Positions 41,763 to 50,844 are shown, counted from the first letter of the stretch. The stretch: DNA of 64,000 bases from Corynebacterium hylobatis (GCF_003955685.1 NZ_RXHJ01000006.1:62001-126000); one strand, 5' to 3'. Program-made: numbers and translations. Notes: generated by a model from the letters alone, not told the origin.

Positions 41763-42445
41763 TGCGAAACCACCTCCCTTCCCCGATCATGCGAAACATT
41801 CGCCCGCGGGGCGTTCCAGGGATCCGCGACAAAGTGATTACCGGCGATGGACTCAACGTCAGGATCATCAGAGCTCAACCCCTCGATGAGTTCCACATGG
41901 AACTGGATCCAGCGATCAACCGGGAGCTGCTCCAGCCAGGCCAGAGACTGCATGCGACAGAGCCGGAACTCGTCCATCATGTCGGAGAACGCACGGCTGA
42001 GACGAGGGCTGCCGGCCAGGTCCACCAGCGCCTGGTGGAGCGCAGCGTCTGCATCAATGCGCTCTGACCAGGGAGTTTCCTGGGTCATACCCCTGATCCG
42101 CGCCAGTGCATCATGCACTCGCGCATCCGGCTTCACGCCCTTTTCCACCGCCACCCTGTAGGCGGTTTTCTCAAGCGACTCGCGAAGCAGAAGGATATCT
42201 GCGTACTCCTCCTGGCCAAACTGCGGCACTGACCAGCCGTGATTCTCCCGGTATTCGAGCAGACCGACATTCTCCAGACGCGAGAGAGCCGCGCGCAGGG
42301 TATGCCGGGAGACCTCCAGTTCCCTGGCCATGGGGGATTCCTTGATCCTCTCCCCCGCCGCAATTCGTCCACTGAAAATGTAGTTGCGGAGATGCTCTTG
42401 CAGAGCATCCACTACTGAAACCGTTTGCAGTTTACCGGCGATCAT
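41759..42445 (-). CDS. GntR-family regulator (FCD/FadR subgroup)
   Basis: 228 residues. The winged helix is LQEHLRNYIFSGRIAAGERIKESPMARELEVSRHTLRAALSRLENVGLLEY (residues 15-65), and the FCD effector domain follows with LLLRESLEKTAYRVAVEKG, then DAALHQALVDLAGS and FHVELIEGL, which supply the Asp and His residues of the metal site. FCD regulators sense carboxylic acids. It follows the aldolase gene by 156 bp, so it may be the end of the P450-2 operon or have its own promoter. The closest dyads are at 48292-48310 and 34263-34277. Confidence 0.92.
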   Translation of the reverse strand: MIAGKLQTVSVVDALQEHLRNYIFSGRIAAGERIKESPMARELEVSRHTLRAALSRLENVGLLEYRENHGWSVPQFGQEEYADILLLRESLEKTAYRVAVEKGVKPDARVHDALARIRGMTQETPWSERIDADAALHQALVDLAGSPRLSRAFSDMMDEFRLCRMQSLAWLEQLPVDRWIQFHVELIEGLSSDDPDVESIAGNHFVADPWNAPRANVSHDRGREVVSQ

Positions 42446-42601
42446 ATCTGTCCCGCTCTCTCTAGTCAGGTGGTACTCGATTCGGGAACAGGACCCCTTA
42501 TCGAAGGAAAGGCTGATACCACGAGAAATGTGTTCTACAGATCAACAATACTCCGTGTAAGGGTAAGTCATAAGCTGGAAGCGGTCCTGACCACAATCAA
42601 T

Positions 42602-43393
42602 TCATTGCTGTAATTGCCCCAGGCGGTCCTCAAGGCCCTGCAGAAACAGGCGACGATCGCTGATCGTGTTGAACACCTGCGCGCCGAGATCCCGCCACCG
42701 CTGGAACTCCGCGGCCACTTCTTCATCGGTGCGGCCCCGGTAGAGAGTGGCGAAGAGCGGGACACCGGCTTTCCTGGTGGCGGCGATGATCCGGTCGATC
42801 TGCTCCACTACCTCAGCCGCACTGTTGTCACCGTAGAAACCCATCTCATGCGCCAGGTCGAAGGTGCCCAAGAAGATGGCGTCGATGCCAGGAACCTCCA
42901 GGATCTCATCCAGCGCCGCCACGCCCTCAGGGCTCTCAATGGCCAGGGCCACGAAAATATTCTCATTGGACCGGTGAACGAATTCCCGCCAGTTCGCGGC
43001 CATGTGGCTGGCGGCACGCACACTCGGACAGGCACCACGGGCACCATGCGTACCGTCCGTACGATAGCGGGCAGCATTGACGGCGGTCTCCGCCTGCTCC
43101 CTGGTGGAGATATGCGGGACCACCACCCCCAGCGCCCCCGCATCCAGGACCCGTTTGATCCACACAGGGTCATCAGAGGGAATACGGATGATCGGGGTAA
43201 CCTCGGTCAGCTGCGCCGCCCGGATCATGGCGACGACGGCGTCGGTGCCGAAGGAACCGTGTTCCCAGTCGATCATGACATGATCGAAACCGGCGTACCC
43301 GACCATCTCAACGATCTCCGGACTGTTGGTCTGGACGTTGACACCCGTCGATGTGGTGCCCGCGCGGAGATGCGCAAGAATGCGGTTATCCAT
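42602..43393 (-). CDS. HpcH/HpaI-family aldolase
   Basis: 263 residues of a class II (metal-dependent) pyruvate aldolase: HVMIDWEHGSFGTDAV, the Arg in IIRIPSDDPVWIKRVLDAGALGVVVPHI, metal ligands Glu in VALAIESPEGVAAL and Asp in AIFLGTFDLAHEMG. Relatives split 4-hydroxy-2-oxo acids into pyruvate and an aldehyde. The ATG overlaps the stop of the flavoprotein gene by 8 bp, so the two steps are translationally coupled. The reaction would be late in the pathway of this island. Confidence 0.9.
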   Translation of the reverse strand: MDNRILAHLRAGTTSTGVNVQTNSPEIVEMVGYAGFDHVMIDWEHGSFGTDAVVAMIRAAQLTEVTPIIRIPSDDPVWIKRVLDAGALGVVVPHISTREQAETAVNAARYRTDGTHGARGACPSVRAASHMAANWREFVHRSNENIFVALAIESPEGVAALDEILEVPGIDAIFLGTFDLAHEMGFYGDNSAAEVVEQIDRIIAATRKAGVPLFATLYRGRTDEEVAAEFQRWRDLGAQVFNTISDRRLFLQGLEDRLGQLQQ

Positions 43394-44765
43394 TGACGGC
43401 CCCCACATAGCTGCTGGCCAGGGTGTCTGCCACCACACATCCGAATACTGACCCCTTACCCAGGGAGCTGCCGGTCATGTAGGCCGCCCCATGAAAGCCT
43501 CCGGTCACTTCCCCTACGGCATAGAGGCCGTCGATGACCTCACCGTCGACGTCCGTGACCTTGCCCTGCGGCGTGAAGGTGAGACCGCCGTAAGTGGTGG
43601 TCATCAGGGTCTTCGCCGGATAGGCGTAGAATGGCCCGACCTCGATCGGCTGGAGCTCGCCCACCCCGTTGCACAGATGGGTGCGGCCCACCTCGTCGGC
43701 TTCCCCGCCACGGATGGCGGCATTGTACTTATCGACGGTGCCCACCAGCTGGTCAGCGGGGATCCCGACAAGGCCGGCAAGTTCTTCAAGCGTGTCCGCG
43801 CTCGGCAGATGACCGAGATCCTCCAGGGTGTCCATGTCCTTCAGGGCAATGCCGCGGTGCGACTTCGCCCGGACCGGAGCATCGAAGATCTGGAACGCCA
43901 GCGCTTGGGGCTGGGTGAGGACTGCGGAACCCAGGGTCTTGTAGTCCACGGATTCATCGACGAAGCGCCTGGCGTCCGTATTCACGATGATGCCGCCCAT
44001 GTAATAAGAGGTGAGTAGTTCCTGCTGTTCATCGGTAGTTTCCGGATGCGAACCGTAGGTCCCCGAGATCGAGGACATGTCGGCCATGCCCGCACCCAGC
44101 TTCCATCCCATGCGCAGTCCGTCGCCGGTGTTACCGGGACCGCCGTAGGGAATCGCGGACAACTGTTCCGGGGCGAAGACAGACAGCAACTCCCTGGACC
44201 GGGAGAATCCCCCCGAGGCTATGACCACGCCGAGAACTGCGTTGAGCTGCGTGTCATCGTTGATGATGACCCCGGTGACACGACCGTCGGCGTTACGGTC
44301 CAGGGCGGTGACGCGGGCGTCGAAAAGCGTCTCTCCGCCGTTGGCGGTGAAATCCTCATGGAGGAGCTGCAGCACCTCACGGATACGCGTGCTGTGACCG
44401 CGGGGGGCTGATTGGCCGGAGCTGATCTCGACCTCCCCGAAGCTGACCCCTTTAGCGCGAAGCCACTCGTAGGTCTGGAGCTGATTGTCCATGTAGGCCT
44501 CAACGAGTGCGGGGTTGTTGCGGTACCCTCCGACCTTTCGCAGGTCCGAACGGAACAGCTCGATGCTGTCCTCGATCCCCGCGTCCTGCTGCTCCTGCGT
44601 ACCGGTGAACGCGAACCATCCGCCGCTCATCGCGGAAGAACCGCCGATAGCGGACATCTTCTCCACGAGCACCACCCCCAGGCCCTGCTCCGCCGCGCGG
44701 GCGGCGGTGGACAGGCCGGCGATTCCTGCGCCGATGACGATGACATCGGCCTCCTGGTTATCCAT
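43386..44765 (-). CDS. FAD-dependent fumarate reductase/dehydrogenase-like protein
   Basis: 459 residues with an FAD site at DVIVIGAGIAGLSTAARAAEQ, MSAIGGSSAMSGGWF, a second contact in GVVIASGGFSRS and the C-terminal GLYAVGEVTGGFHGAAYMTGSSLGKGSVFG. The family covers flavocytochrome fumarate reductases, tricarballylate dehydrogenase and ketosteroid dehydrogenases. The capping domain is short, about 3-oxo-acid or tricarballylate-dehydrogenase size, so it may introduce a double bond next to a carbonyl. It lies between the SDR and aldolase genes in one minus-strand operon. Confidence 0.88.
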   Translation of the reverse strand: MDNQEADVIVIGAGIAGLSTAARAAEQGLGVVLVEKMSAIGGSSAMSGGWFAFTGTQEQQDAGIEDSIELFRSDLRKVGGYRNNPALVEAYMDNQLQTYEWLRAKGVSFGEVEISSGQSAPRGHSTRIREVLQLLHEDFTANGGETLFDARVTALDRNADGRVTGVIINDDTQLNAVLGVVIASGGFSRSRELLSVFAPEQLSAIPYGGPGNTGDGLRMGWKLGAGMADMSSISGTYGSHPETTDEQQELLTSYYMGGIIVNTDARRFVDESVDYKTLGSAVLTQPQALAFQIFDAPVRAKSHRGIALKDMDTLEDLGHLPSADTLEELAGLVGIPADQLVGTVDKYNAAIRGGEADEVGRTHLCNGVGELQPIEVGPFYAYPAKTLMTTTYGGLTFTPQGKVTDVDGEVIDGLYAVGEVTGGFHGAAYMTGSSLGKGSVFGCVVADTLASSYVGAVNG

Positions 44766-44807
44766 GGTCAGTTCCTTCCTGATCAGTTCGTGGCTGGTGG
44801 TGAGTGG

Positions 44808-45590
44808 TTATCCGAACACTCCGCCGTTGACGTCAATGACGGCACCGGTGATGAAGCTTGAGTCCTCAGATGCGAGGAAGGAGATGGCGGCGGCGAGTTC
44901 ATCGGAGGTTCCCACGCGACGTAGTGGAACGGTCCTGGCGAACTCCTCATGCAGGTTCTGGCTGGAGCCCAGCCCGCTGACATCAGACAACGGAGTCTTG
45001 ATCCGGCCCGGGGCGACCGTGTTGGCGGTCACGCCGTGGGGACCGCAGTCGCCTGCCAGGGTGCGGGTGAAACCGATGACCGCGGCCTTGCTGGCCGCAT
45101 AGTGGGCGCCGCTGATCGGCATGTACATGCGGCCGGCCCGGGAAGCGACGTTGACGATCCGCCCCCAGCCCTTCTCGGTCATGCCTTTCATCGCCCACTG
45201 CGAGAGCAAAAACGTGGCGGTCATGTTCACGTTCATCACCAGATTCCACTGGTCGAGCGTGATCTCTTCAATCGGGAAATGGCTGCTGTCGGGGCGTTTC
45301 GGATGGATGCCGGCGTTGTTGACCAGAATGTCCACACCGCCGAAATCCCGGTCGATCTCGCCGGTGACCCGGTTGATTTCCTCTGCGCTGCTCAGGTCCG
45401 CGACCTTTGCGTGGACCGGAAGCTCCTCAGTAGAGAGCTTCTCCGCCAACTCAAGCGACTGCTCGGAGCGGTCGATGATCAGCACCTGGTGTCCGTCTTC
45501 GCGGAGCCTGTTCACGGTCGACAGGCCGATTCCGCTGGCGCCGCCTGTCACTGCGGCGAGGCGGCCGGTGGGGATGATGGTTGTTGTCAT
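44808..45590 (-). CDS. Short-chain dehydrogenase/reductase 1
   Basis: 260 residues: the NAD(P) loop is VTGGASGIGLSTV, NNAG is in ILVNNAGIHP, and the catalytic triad is Ser in IVNVASRAGR followed by Tyr in YAASKAAVIGFTRT. Asp near residue 41 in LIIDRSEQS suggests NAD preference. It probably oxidises the secondary alcohol made by P450-2 to a ketone. It starts 3 bp after the ferredoxin stop, inside the P450-2 operon. Confidence 0.93.
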   Translation of the reverse strand: MTTTIIPTGRLAAVTGGASGIGLSTVNRLREDGHQVLIIDRSEQSLELAEKLSTEELPVHAKVADLSSAEEINRVTGEIDRDFGGVDILVNNAGIHPKRPDSSHFPIEEITLDQWNLVMNVNMTATFLLSQWAMKGMTEKGWGRIVNVASRAGRMYMPISGAHYAASKAAVIGFTRTLAGDCGPHGVTANTVAPGRIKTPLSDVSGLGSSQNLHEEFARTVPLRRVGTSDELAAAISFLASEDSSFITGAVIDVNGGVFG

Positions 45591-45593
45591 GGT

Positions 45594-45788
45594 TTAGTCC
45601 TGGAGCACAATCGCCTTGGCGGGGCAGGCGTGGACCGCTCGGCGGACATTCGCATGCTGGTCCTCCGACGGCGACTCCTGCAGCAGGATGACCACACCGT
45701 CCTCATCTCGCTGATCGAAAACTTCCATTGCCTCCATGACGCAGGCGCCGGCGGCAATGCACTTGTCGGTGTCAACAATGACCTTCAT
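45594..45788 (-). CDS. [3Fe-4S]-type ferredoxin for P450
   Basis: 64 residues with C-x5-C (DKCIAAGACVMEA) and a distal Cys-Pro (VHACPAKAI). The missing second Cys of the usual four is replaced by Ala/Gly, the pattern of three-iron ferredoxins that serve actinobacterial P450s. I use the ATG at 45788 with AAGGAG 8 nt upstream, not the earlier in-frame ATG. Placed between the reductase and SDR genes in the P450-2 operon. It is the only ferredoxin here and may serve both P450s. Confidence 0.93.
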   Translation of the reverse strand: MKVIVDTDKCIAAGACVMEAMEVFDQRDEDGVVILLQESPSEDQHANVRRAVHACPAKAIVLQD

Positions 45789-45843
45789 GGTGTTGCTCCT
45801 TGCTGTAGTGGTGGTGTTCATGACGATGGTCCTTCCTGGTGAT

Positions 45844-47022
45844 CTAGTTGGCGTTGGCGAGTTGTTCGGCCGCGGCCTGTTTCAGTTCTCGGCGGTAGGG
45901 CATGAGTTGTTTGACAGCGTTCTTCCCGATCACCGCCTCGAGACGACCGTCCCGGCGAAGCACCGCGACGAGTTTGTTACTCTCGGGCTCGTCCAGGACG
46001 ATCTCGATGTCGGCCTCCCAATCGACATAGCCGTAGGCCTGCCATTTCTCCTTGTACTGGTCGGTCCAGAAGAAGGGCAGATCCAGGTGGCCGGATTCGG
46101 TGCCGGTGAGTTCGGCGGCGACTATCTGCGCCTGCTCACCGGCGCTGAGGCGGTGTTCGATACGCCGGCTCTCTCCGACAAGTGGGTGGAACCAGTTCGA
46201 CACATCACCGATGGCGTAGATGTCGGGTGCGGCCAGCCCGTGGGCGTCGCAGATGATGCCGTTACCGATCTCCAGGCCGGTATCGTCCAACCAGCCGGTG
46301 GCGGGAACGGTGCCGATGCCGATGAGCGCCGCGTCCGCCCGGAGCTCGGTGCCGTCGGAGAGCACCACGGACCCGAGCCTGCCGTCCTGCGCGTTCCAGG
46401 TGTCGACGACCTTGCCGAAGTGGAAGGTCACGCCCTGTTCGACGTGTGATGTCTCGATGCGCTCAGCCAGCACCTGCGGGAATTTTCCGTAGAGGACCCC
46501 GGGTGAGGGTTCCACCACATCCACGGTGCAGCCCTTGAGGACGGCGGTGGCCGCGACCTCGAGGCCGATGAAACCGGCCCCGACGACGAGGATGCGGCGT
46601 CCTTCCACCATCTCTGCGCGGAACTTCATGGCGTCGTCGAAGGTGCGGAGGGTGACTGCGGCGTCTATCTCCGCGGTGGCCGGCAGCTGACGGGCGTCGA
46701 CGCCGGTGGCGATGATGAGCTTGTCGTAGTTCAGGGTCTCGCCCGTGGACAACTCCACGGTGTGGGCGGAGGAGTCCAGTCGGGTGGCGGTCGCGCCGAG
46801 AAGCAGGTTGATGTTGTTCCTGGTGATGTCCTCATCCGTGCACAGACGGACGAAATCGAACTCCTCGGTGCCGGCGAGCAGCGCCTTCGACAGTGGTGGG
46901 CGGTCGTAGGGCAGGTGGTTCTCCGAACCGACCAGGACGATCTCGCCTTCCCAACCTCGTTCCGTCAGGGCCTCTGCGGCCGCCAGGCCAGCGGCACCGG
47001 CCCCGATGATCACGGCCTTCAT
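45844..47022 (-). CDS. Ferredoxin reductase (FAD/NADH type)
   Basis: 392 residues of the putidaredoxin-reductase/BphA4 type: FAD site AVIIGAGAAGLAAAEALTE, NADH site RILVVGAGFIGLEVAATA, then DIYAIGDVSNWFHP for flavin binding and a C-terminal reductase domain. It passes electrons from NADH to the adjacent ferredoxin. Its ATG overlaps the stop of the P450-2 gene by 4 bp (ATGA). Confidence 0.94.
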   Translation of the reverse strand: MKAVIIGAGAAGLAAAEALTERGWEGEIVLVGSENHLPYDRPPLSKALLAGTEEFDFVRLCTDEDITRNNINLLLGATATRLDSSAHTVELSTGETLNYDKLIIATGVDARQLPATAEIDAAVTLRTFDDAMKFRAEMVEGRRILVVGAGFIGLEVAATAVLKGCTVDVVEPSPGVLYGKFPQVLAERIETSHVEQGVTFHFGKVVDTWNAQDGRLGSVVLSDGTELRADAALIGIGTVPATGWLDDTGLEIGNGIICDAHGLAAPDIYAIGDVSNWFHPLVGESRRIEHRLSAGEQAQIVAAELTGTESGHLDLPFFWTDQYKEKWQAYGYVDWEADIEIVLDEPESNKLVAVLRRDGRLEAVIGKNAVKQLMPYRRELKQAAAEQLANAN

Positions 47023-48272
47023 GACTTGTCCTCCTCCAGGGTCCAGGTGACCGGCAGCTGCTTAGGGCCACGCATGAGCATGTCGCCGCGCCAGTTCTCG
47101 GACGGTGTCGCGGCTTCGATGGTGGCGAAGCGGTCCAGCACCGCGTCGAGGACCTCGCGGATCTCCATGCGTGCCAGCTGGTTGCCGGGGCAGGCGTGGG
47201 AGCCGAAACCGAAGCGCAGATGGGTCTCGCCCTCGCGCGCGAAGTTGAGCTCGTCGGGGTTCTCGAAGATCGTCTCGTCGAAGTTGGCGGGGTGCACCAC
47301 CGGGTGGATGCCCTCGTCCTTCTTCACCAGAACACCCCCGATCTCGACATCCTCGGTGGCGATGCGCACGCGGGTACCGGTGCCGGCGGGCACCACGCGG
47401 AGGAACTCCTCGATGGCTCGCGGCAGGATATCGCGGTTGTCCTTCAGGTACTGGAAACGCTCGGGGTCGTGGGCGAGCCAGAACAAGATGCCGCCGATGA
47501 TCGATGCGGTGGAGTCATGACCTGCGGTGAGCAGGACGAATCCCACACCGCCCAGTTCCTCGTCATCCCAGAGACCGCCGACGTCGTTGAGCAGCGCGCT
47601 GATCAGGTCGTCGCCCGGCTCTTTACGTCGTCGCGCGACCAGATGATCGAAGTATGCATTCACCTTGGTGATGTGGGCGTTCGCCTGTTCCTCGGTGGTG
47701 ATACGGCCGTTCATGTGGTCGAGAGCGGCCTCCAGGAAGATGTCCGTCTCCTCAGCGGGAACGCCAAGCAGATCAGAAATGACGGCGAGGGGAACATGCT
47801 CCACGAAATTGCTCATCAGATCGCTGCCCTGACCCTGAGCGATGAAGCGGTCGAGGAAGTTCTCGACCTTGTTGCGGGTTTCCTCGCGCATCCCCATGAC
47901 CCGGCGAGCGGAGAGGTGCTTGGCCAGTACACGGCGGCGGGCGATCTGCTCGGGGCCGTCCATCTTGTCGAAGGCCATCCGGAACGGCGGGCGGTTGCCC
48001 TCATTGAAACGAAGTCGCGGGTAGTTGTTGCCCCGGTGCTTCCAGACGACGAAGCGCTCATCGCTCATCACCTGACGGACTTCGTTGTAACCGATCGCTA
48101 TCCAGGCGTTTCCTTCACCGAAGGGCATGAGGGCGGGAACCACCGGACCGTACTCCTGACGCAGGGTACCGAGGTCATGCTCCAGCTCCGCGGCCACGAT
48201 CAGGTCCTGACGGGACTGCATCGGGTAGGGCACTTCAACGGCCGCAACCGCTGATTTTTCCTGAACACTCAT
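47019..48272 (-). CDS. Cytochrome P450 monooxygenase 2
   Basis: 417 residues from the ATG at 48272 (GAAAGGAATC upstream). The I-helix is VLLTAGHDSTASIIGG, ExxR is EEFLRVVPAG, and the heme loop is FGFGSHACPGNQLARMEI. In the I-helix the residue after the acid is Ser, giving D-S-T rather than D-T-T. The pattern AGTGTRVRIATEDVEIGGVLV and PVVHPANFDETIF is close to CYP105-like soluble enzymes. It leads an operon with its reductase and ferredoxin, then SDR, flavoprotein and aldolase, so it probably hydroxylates an intermediate before ketone formation. Confidence 0.93.
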   Translation of the reverse strand: MSVQEKSAVAAVEVPYPMQSRQDLIVAAELEHDLGTLRQEYGPVVPALMPFGEGNAWIAIGYNEVRQVMSDERFVVWKHRGNNYPRLRFNEGNRPPFRMAFDKMDGPEQIARRRVLAKHLSARRVMGMREETRNKVENFLDRFIAQGQGSDLMSNFVEHVPLAVISDLLGVPAEETDIFLEAALDHMNGRITTEEQANAHITKVNAYFDHLVARRRKEPGDDLISALLNDVGGLWDDEELGGVGFVLLTAGHDSTASIIGGILFWLAHDPERFQYLKDNRDILPRAIEEFLRVVPAGTGTRVRIATEDVEIGGVLVKKDEGIHPVVHPANFDETIFENPDELNFAREGETHLRFGFGSHACPGNQLARMEIREVLDAVLDRFATIEAATPSENWRGDMLMRGPKQLPVTWTLEEDKS

Positions 48273-48291
48273 GTGATTCCTTTCGTCGAAT

Positions 48292-48310
48292 GTGTACACT
48301 GTGCAACAGT
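48292..48310. promoter_or_regulatory. Operator-like dyads upstream of P450-2
   Basis: GTGTACAC (48292-48299) is a perfect palindrome, and ACTGT-GCA-ACAGT (48298-48310) overlaps it. Both lie 20-38 bp before the P450-2 start and in the divergent spacer to the lyase gene, suited to control of both units. GT-N-AC cores are common for FCD-GntR regulators. Confidence 0.5.
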
Positions 48311-48375
48311 TCACCATATGAACGACGGTGGCGCAACCCCTTCCGACAAAACTTTCTGACCGGCTGGAGAAAACA

Positions 48376-49269
48376 ATGAACTCTCTTCGAACCCAACTGG
48401 CCTCTGGCGGGGTCATCGCCCCCGGCGCCCATGACGCCCTGACTGCGGTCCTCGCGCGGCGCGCCGGCTTCTCGACGATCTACGCTTCCGGTTTCGCTTT
48501 CGAAGCCACCCAACTTGGTGCTCCCGACATGGGTATCGCCACCATGCGTGAGCTGGCGGATCACACGGCACGTCTGACGGCGGCCACCCCTGGCCTCAAC
48601 GTCATCGTCGATGTCGACACCGGCTTCGGCGGTCCGAACAGCGTCCACCGGACAGTCCGTGAATTCGTGCGGGCTGGCGCGGCAGCCATCCAGATCGAGG
48701 ACCAGGCCGACCCGAAACGCTGCCCCTTCCTCGGCGGGCGAAGCGTGGTTGACCAGGATGCTGCCGTTGCACGGGTGAAGCTCGCCGTTGAAGCGCGCGG
48801 CTCCGACGATCTGCTGATCATCGCCAGGTCAGACGCGGATGAGCTGGGATTCGATGAGGTGGTCACACGTTGTCGTCGTTTCGCGGAGGAAGGTGCCGAC
48901 CTCGTGCTGCCGATGGTCAGCAATCTGGACGGGATCGCCTTCGCCGACCGCTCGCCGGAAGAACGGATGGATGTCTACCGCTCACTGATCGAAGCAATCG
49001 GACACCCCCTGGTCACACTCGATCCCCCGCCCGGCTTCACCGCCCAAGACCTTCTCAATCTCGGGGCGTCGGTTGTCGTGCTGCCCCTGATCTCCCTGCA
49101 GGCCGCCGCGAACGCCACCATCTCCTATTTTGATTCCCTCCGGGAGACTGGATCCTCAGATGCCTACAAGGCTGCCAACCCCCCGGTGCTGGCAGCCAAT
49201 CTGGACATGATGGAAGTCCTCGGACTGGCAGATTATGAGGACCGGCTCCAGGCCCTGCCCTCTGCCTGA
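48376..49269 (+). CDS. PEP mutase/isocitrate lyase-family C-C lyase
   Basis: 297 residues from the ATG at 48376 (GGAGAAAAC upstream). The family pattern is YASGFAFEATQLGAPD, VIVDVDTGFGGPNSVHRTVREFV with metal-binding Asp residues, AAIQIEDQADPKRCPFLGG and a late VSNLDGIAF. The usual catalytic KKCGH loop reads KRCPF, keeping the Cys. Relatives cleave 2-methylisocitrate, dimethylmalate, or oxaloacetate-like acids. It is divergent from P450-2 and could split a branched C5-C7 dicarboxylate made by this island. The exact substrate cannot be read. Confidence 0.88.
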   Translation: MNSLRTQLASGGVIAPGAHDALTAVLARRAGFSTIYASGFAFEATQLGAPDMGIATMRELADHTARLTAATPGLNVIVDVDTGFGGPNSVHRTVREFVRAGAAAIQIEDQADPKRCPFLGGRSVVDQDAAVARVKLAVEARGSDDLLIIARSDADELGFDEVVTRCRRFAEEGADLVLPMVSNLDGIAFADRSPEERMDVYRSLIEAIGHPLVTLDPPPGFTAQDLLNLGASVVVLPLISLQAAANATISYFDSLRETGSSDAYKAANPPVLAANLDMMEVLGLADYEDRLQALPSA

Positions 49270-49298
49270 GATCGGGCTTCACTCTCCAAACGCCCCAT

Positions 49299-49326
49299 AG
49301 CCCCACACCGCATCGGGTGTAGGGCT
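49299..49326. terminator. Hairpin between the lyase and MHS permease genes
   Basis: AGCCC(c)ACACC / GGGTGT(a)GGGCT with a small loop, 30 bp after the lyase stop and 38 bp before the convergent permease stop. Likely a shared, moderate terminator. Confidence 0.5.
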
Positions 49327-49363
49327 GAGGCCAGAGAGATCAGCTCAACTCACGTGGTTCCTG

Positions 49364-50743
49364 TCAGTGGGCCTCCTCCAGGGACTGCTTGTAACGCTCG
49401 GGCAGGGACAGGACCGCCAGGAAGGAGATGATCACCAGTCCGAGGGCGATGGCGGTCAGTGCCAGGGTGCCGTTGGAGGTGTTCTGGAAGATCCAGGCGG
49501 CGACGAACGGGATCGGGGCGCCGAAGAGCAGGCCGGCCATGGTCATACCGAGGGCGGAACCGGTGTAGCGCATGGCGGTGGGCAGCGCCTCCGAGAAGAA
49601 GGCTGCCTGGACACCGGCGGTGATCTGGATACCGCAGAGGGCGACGGTGATGATCGCGACGCTGGCCGGGTAGTTCATGGTGTTCATGATGGGGAACATC
49701 GAGGCGGCGGCGATGCCCTGGAGCGTCAGGCCGATGAGGAAGACGTTCTTGCGTCCGAGGCGGTCGCTGAGTCGTCCACCGATGATGGCGGCCGGGATGG
49801 AGATCAGGTTGGCGATGAGGAGCAGGCCGAAGGTGATGTCGTTCTCGTAACCGAGGACGCTGGTGAGGTAGTTGACAGCGTAGGTGACACAGATCCAGAA
49901 GAGGCCGGCGGAGGCTGCCCAGGACAGCACGAGTTTGATCACGGTGCCGGGCTTCTTCATGATCACCATGAGGGCCCGTTCCTGCTGCACGGTTTCACCC
50001 TTGGCGGCGGCCTCGGCGGCCTGCTTCTGGCTCTCCCGGAAGGCGGGGGTCTCCTCAAGCTTGGTCCGGATGATCACTCCGACCACCAGCAGGAGCACGC
50101 CCATGATGAAGGGGATGCGCCAGCCCCAGGAGGCGAAGGCGTCCTCGCTGAGGAACATTGCGAGACCGGTCAGGGTGAGGGAGGCGAAGGTCTGCGCCAG
50201 CGGGGAACCGGTGGCCAGGATGCCACCGTAGAGACCGCGGTGGTCCCTGGGAGCGTGTTCGACGACGAGGACCTGCACGCCGGTGGCCTCCCCGCCGAGC
50301 GCGAAGCCCTGCAGGAAACGCAGGATAACCAGCAGGGTGGGGGCGACGACACCGATCATGGCGTAGGTGGGCAGCAGGCCGATCGCCACGGAGGCCAGGC
50401 CCATGAGGACCAGGGTGAACATCAGGACGTTGCGACGCCCGATCCTGTCACCCAGCGCACCGAAGACGACGCCGCCGAGGGGACGGGCGACCATGCCGGC
50501 GCCGAAGGTGGCGAAGGAGGCCAGTACCGCAGTGTTGGTGTCGTAGGCCGGGAAGAACAACGTGGGGAAGAGCGTGGCCGACAGCGTGCCGTAGACCGCG
50601 AAGTCGAACCATTCGAGGGCGGTGCCGAAGGTGCCGCCGGCGACGGCCCGGCGGGAGTGCTTCTTGTCGAAGCCGGGGGCTTCCTCGGTGAATACCGGGG
50701 TGGGCGGGACGTTGGGGGTCTCGGACTCAGTTGTTACGGACAT
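49364..50743 (-). CDS. MHS-family MFS permease (metabolite:H+ symporter)
   Basis: 459 residues, 12 helices, with the MHS features GTFGTALEWFDFAVYG in helix 1, the motif A loop GALGDRIGRRNVL, and FLQGFALGGEATGVQVLVVEHAPRDHRG after helix 4, plus SWGWRIPFIMG. MHS symporters import acids such as shikimate, alpha-ketoglutarate, proline or aromatic acids. It lies downstream of maoC on the same strand and probably supplies the acid activated by the acyl-CoA ligase at 54064. Confidence 0.93.
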   Translation of the reverse strand: MSVTTESETPNVPPTPVFTEEAPGFDKKHSRRAVAGGTFGTALEWFDFAVYGTLSATLFPTLFFPAYDTNTAVLASFATFGAGMVARPLGGVVFGALGDRIGRRNVLMFTLVLMGLASVAIGLLPTYAMIGVVAPTLLVILRFLQGFALGGEATGVQVLVVEHAPRDHRGLYGGILATGSPLAQTFASLTLTGLAMFLSEDAFASWGWRIPFIMGVLLLVVGVIIRTKLEETPAFRESQKQAAEAAAKGETVQQERALMVIMKKPGTVIKLVLSWAASAGLFWICVTYAVNYLTSVLGYENDITFGLLLIANLISIPAAIIGGRLSDRLGRKNVFLIGLTLQGIAAASMFPIMNTMNYPASVAIITVALCGIQITAGVQAAFFSEALPTAMRYTGSALGMTMAGLLFGAPIPFVAAWIFQNTSNGTLALTAIALGLVIISFLAVLSLPERYKQSLEEAH

Positions 50744-50844
50744 GGGGGCCTCGTTCCTTGTGTCGAGGAGAACTTCAGAAAATGTTGTGTAGCTTTCTGG
50801 GCGCGGGGCCCGTCACTGGCGGGATGGGTGGAACCGGGGCCCTA

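Noticed and set aside
45910..45917. Another AGTTGTTT heptamer inside the ferredoxin reductase gene
   Set aside because: Single occurrence within coding sequence with no surrounding repeat structure; expected by chance.
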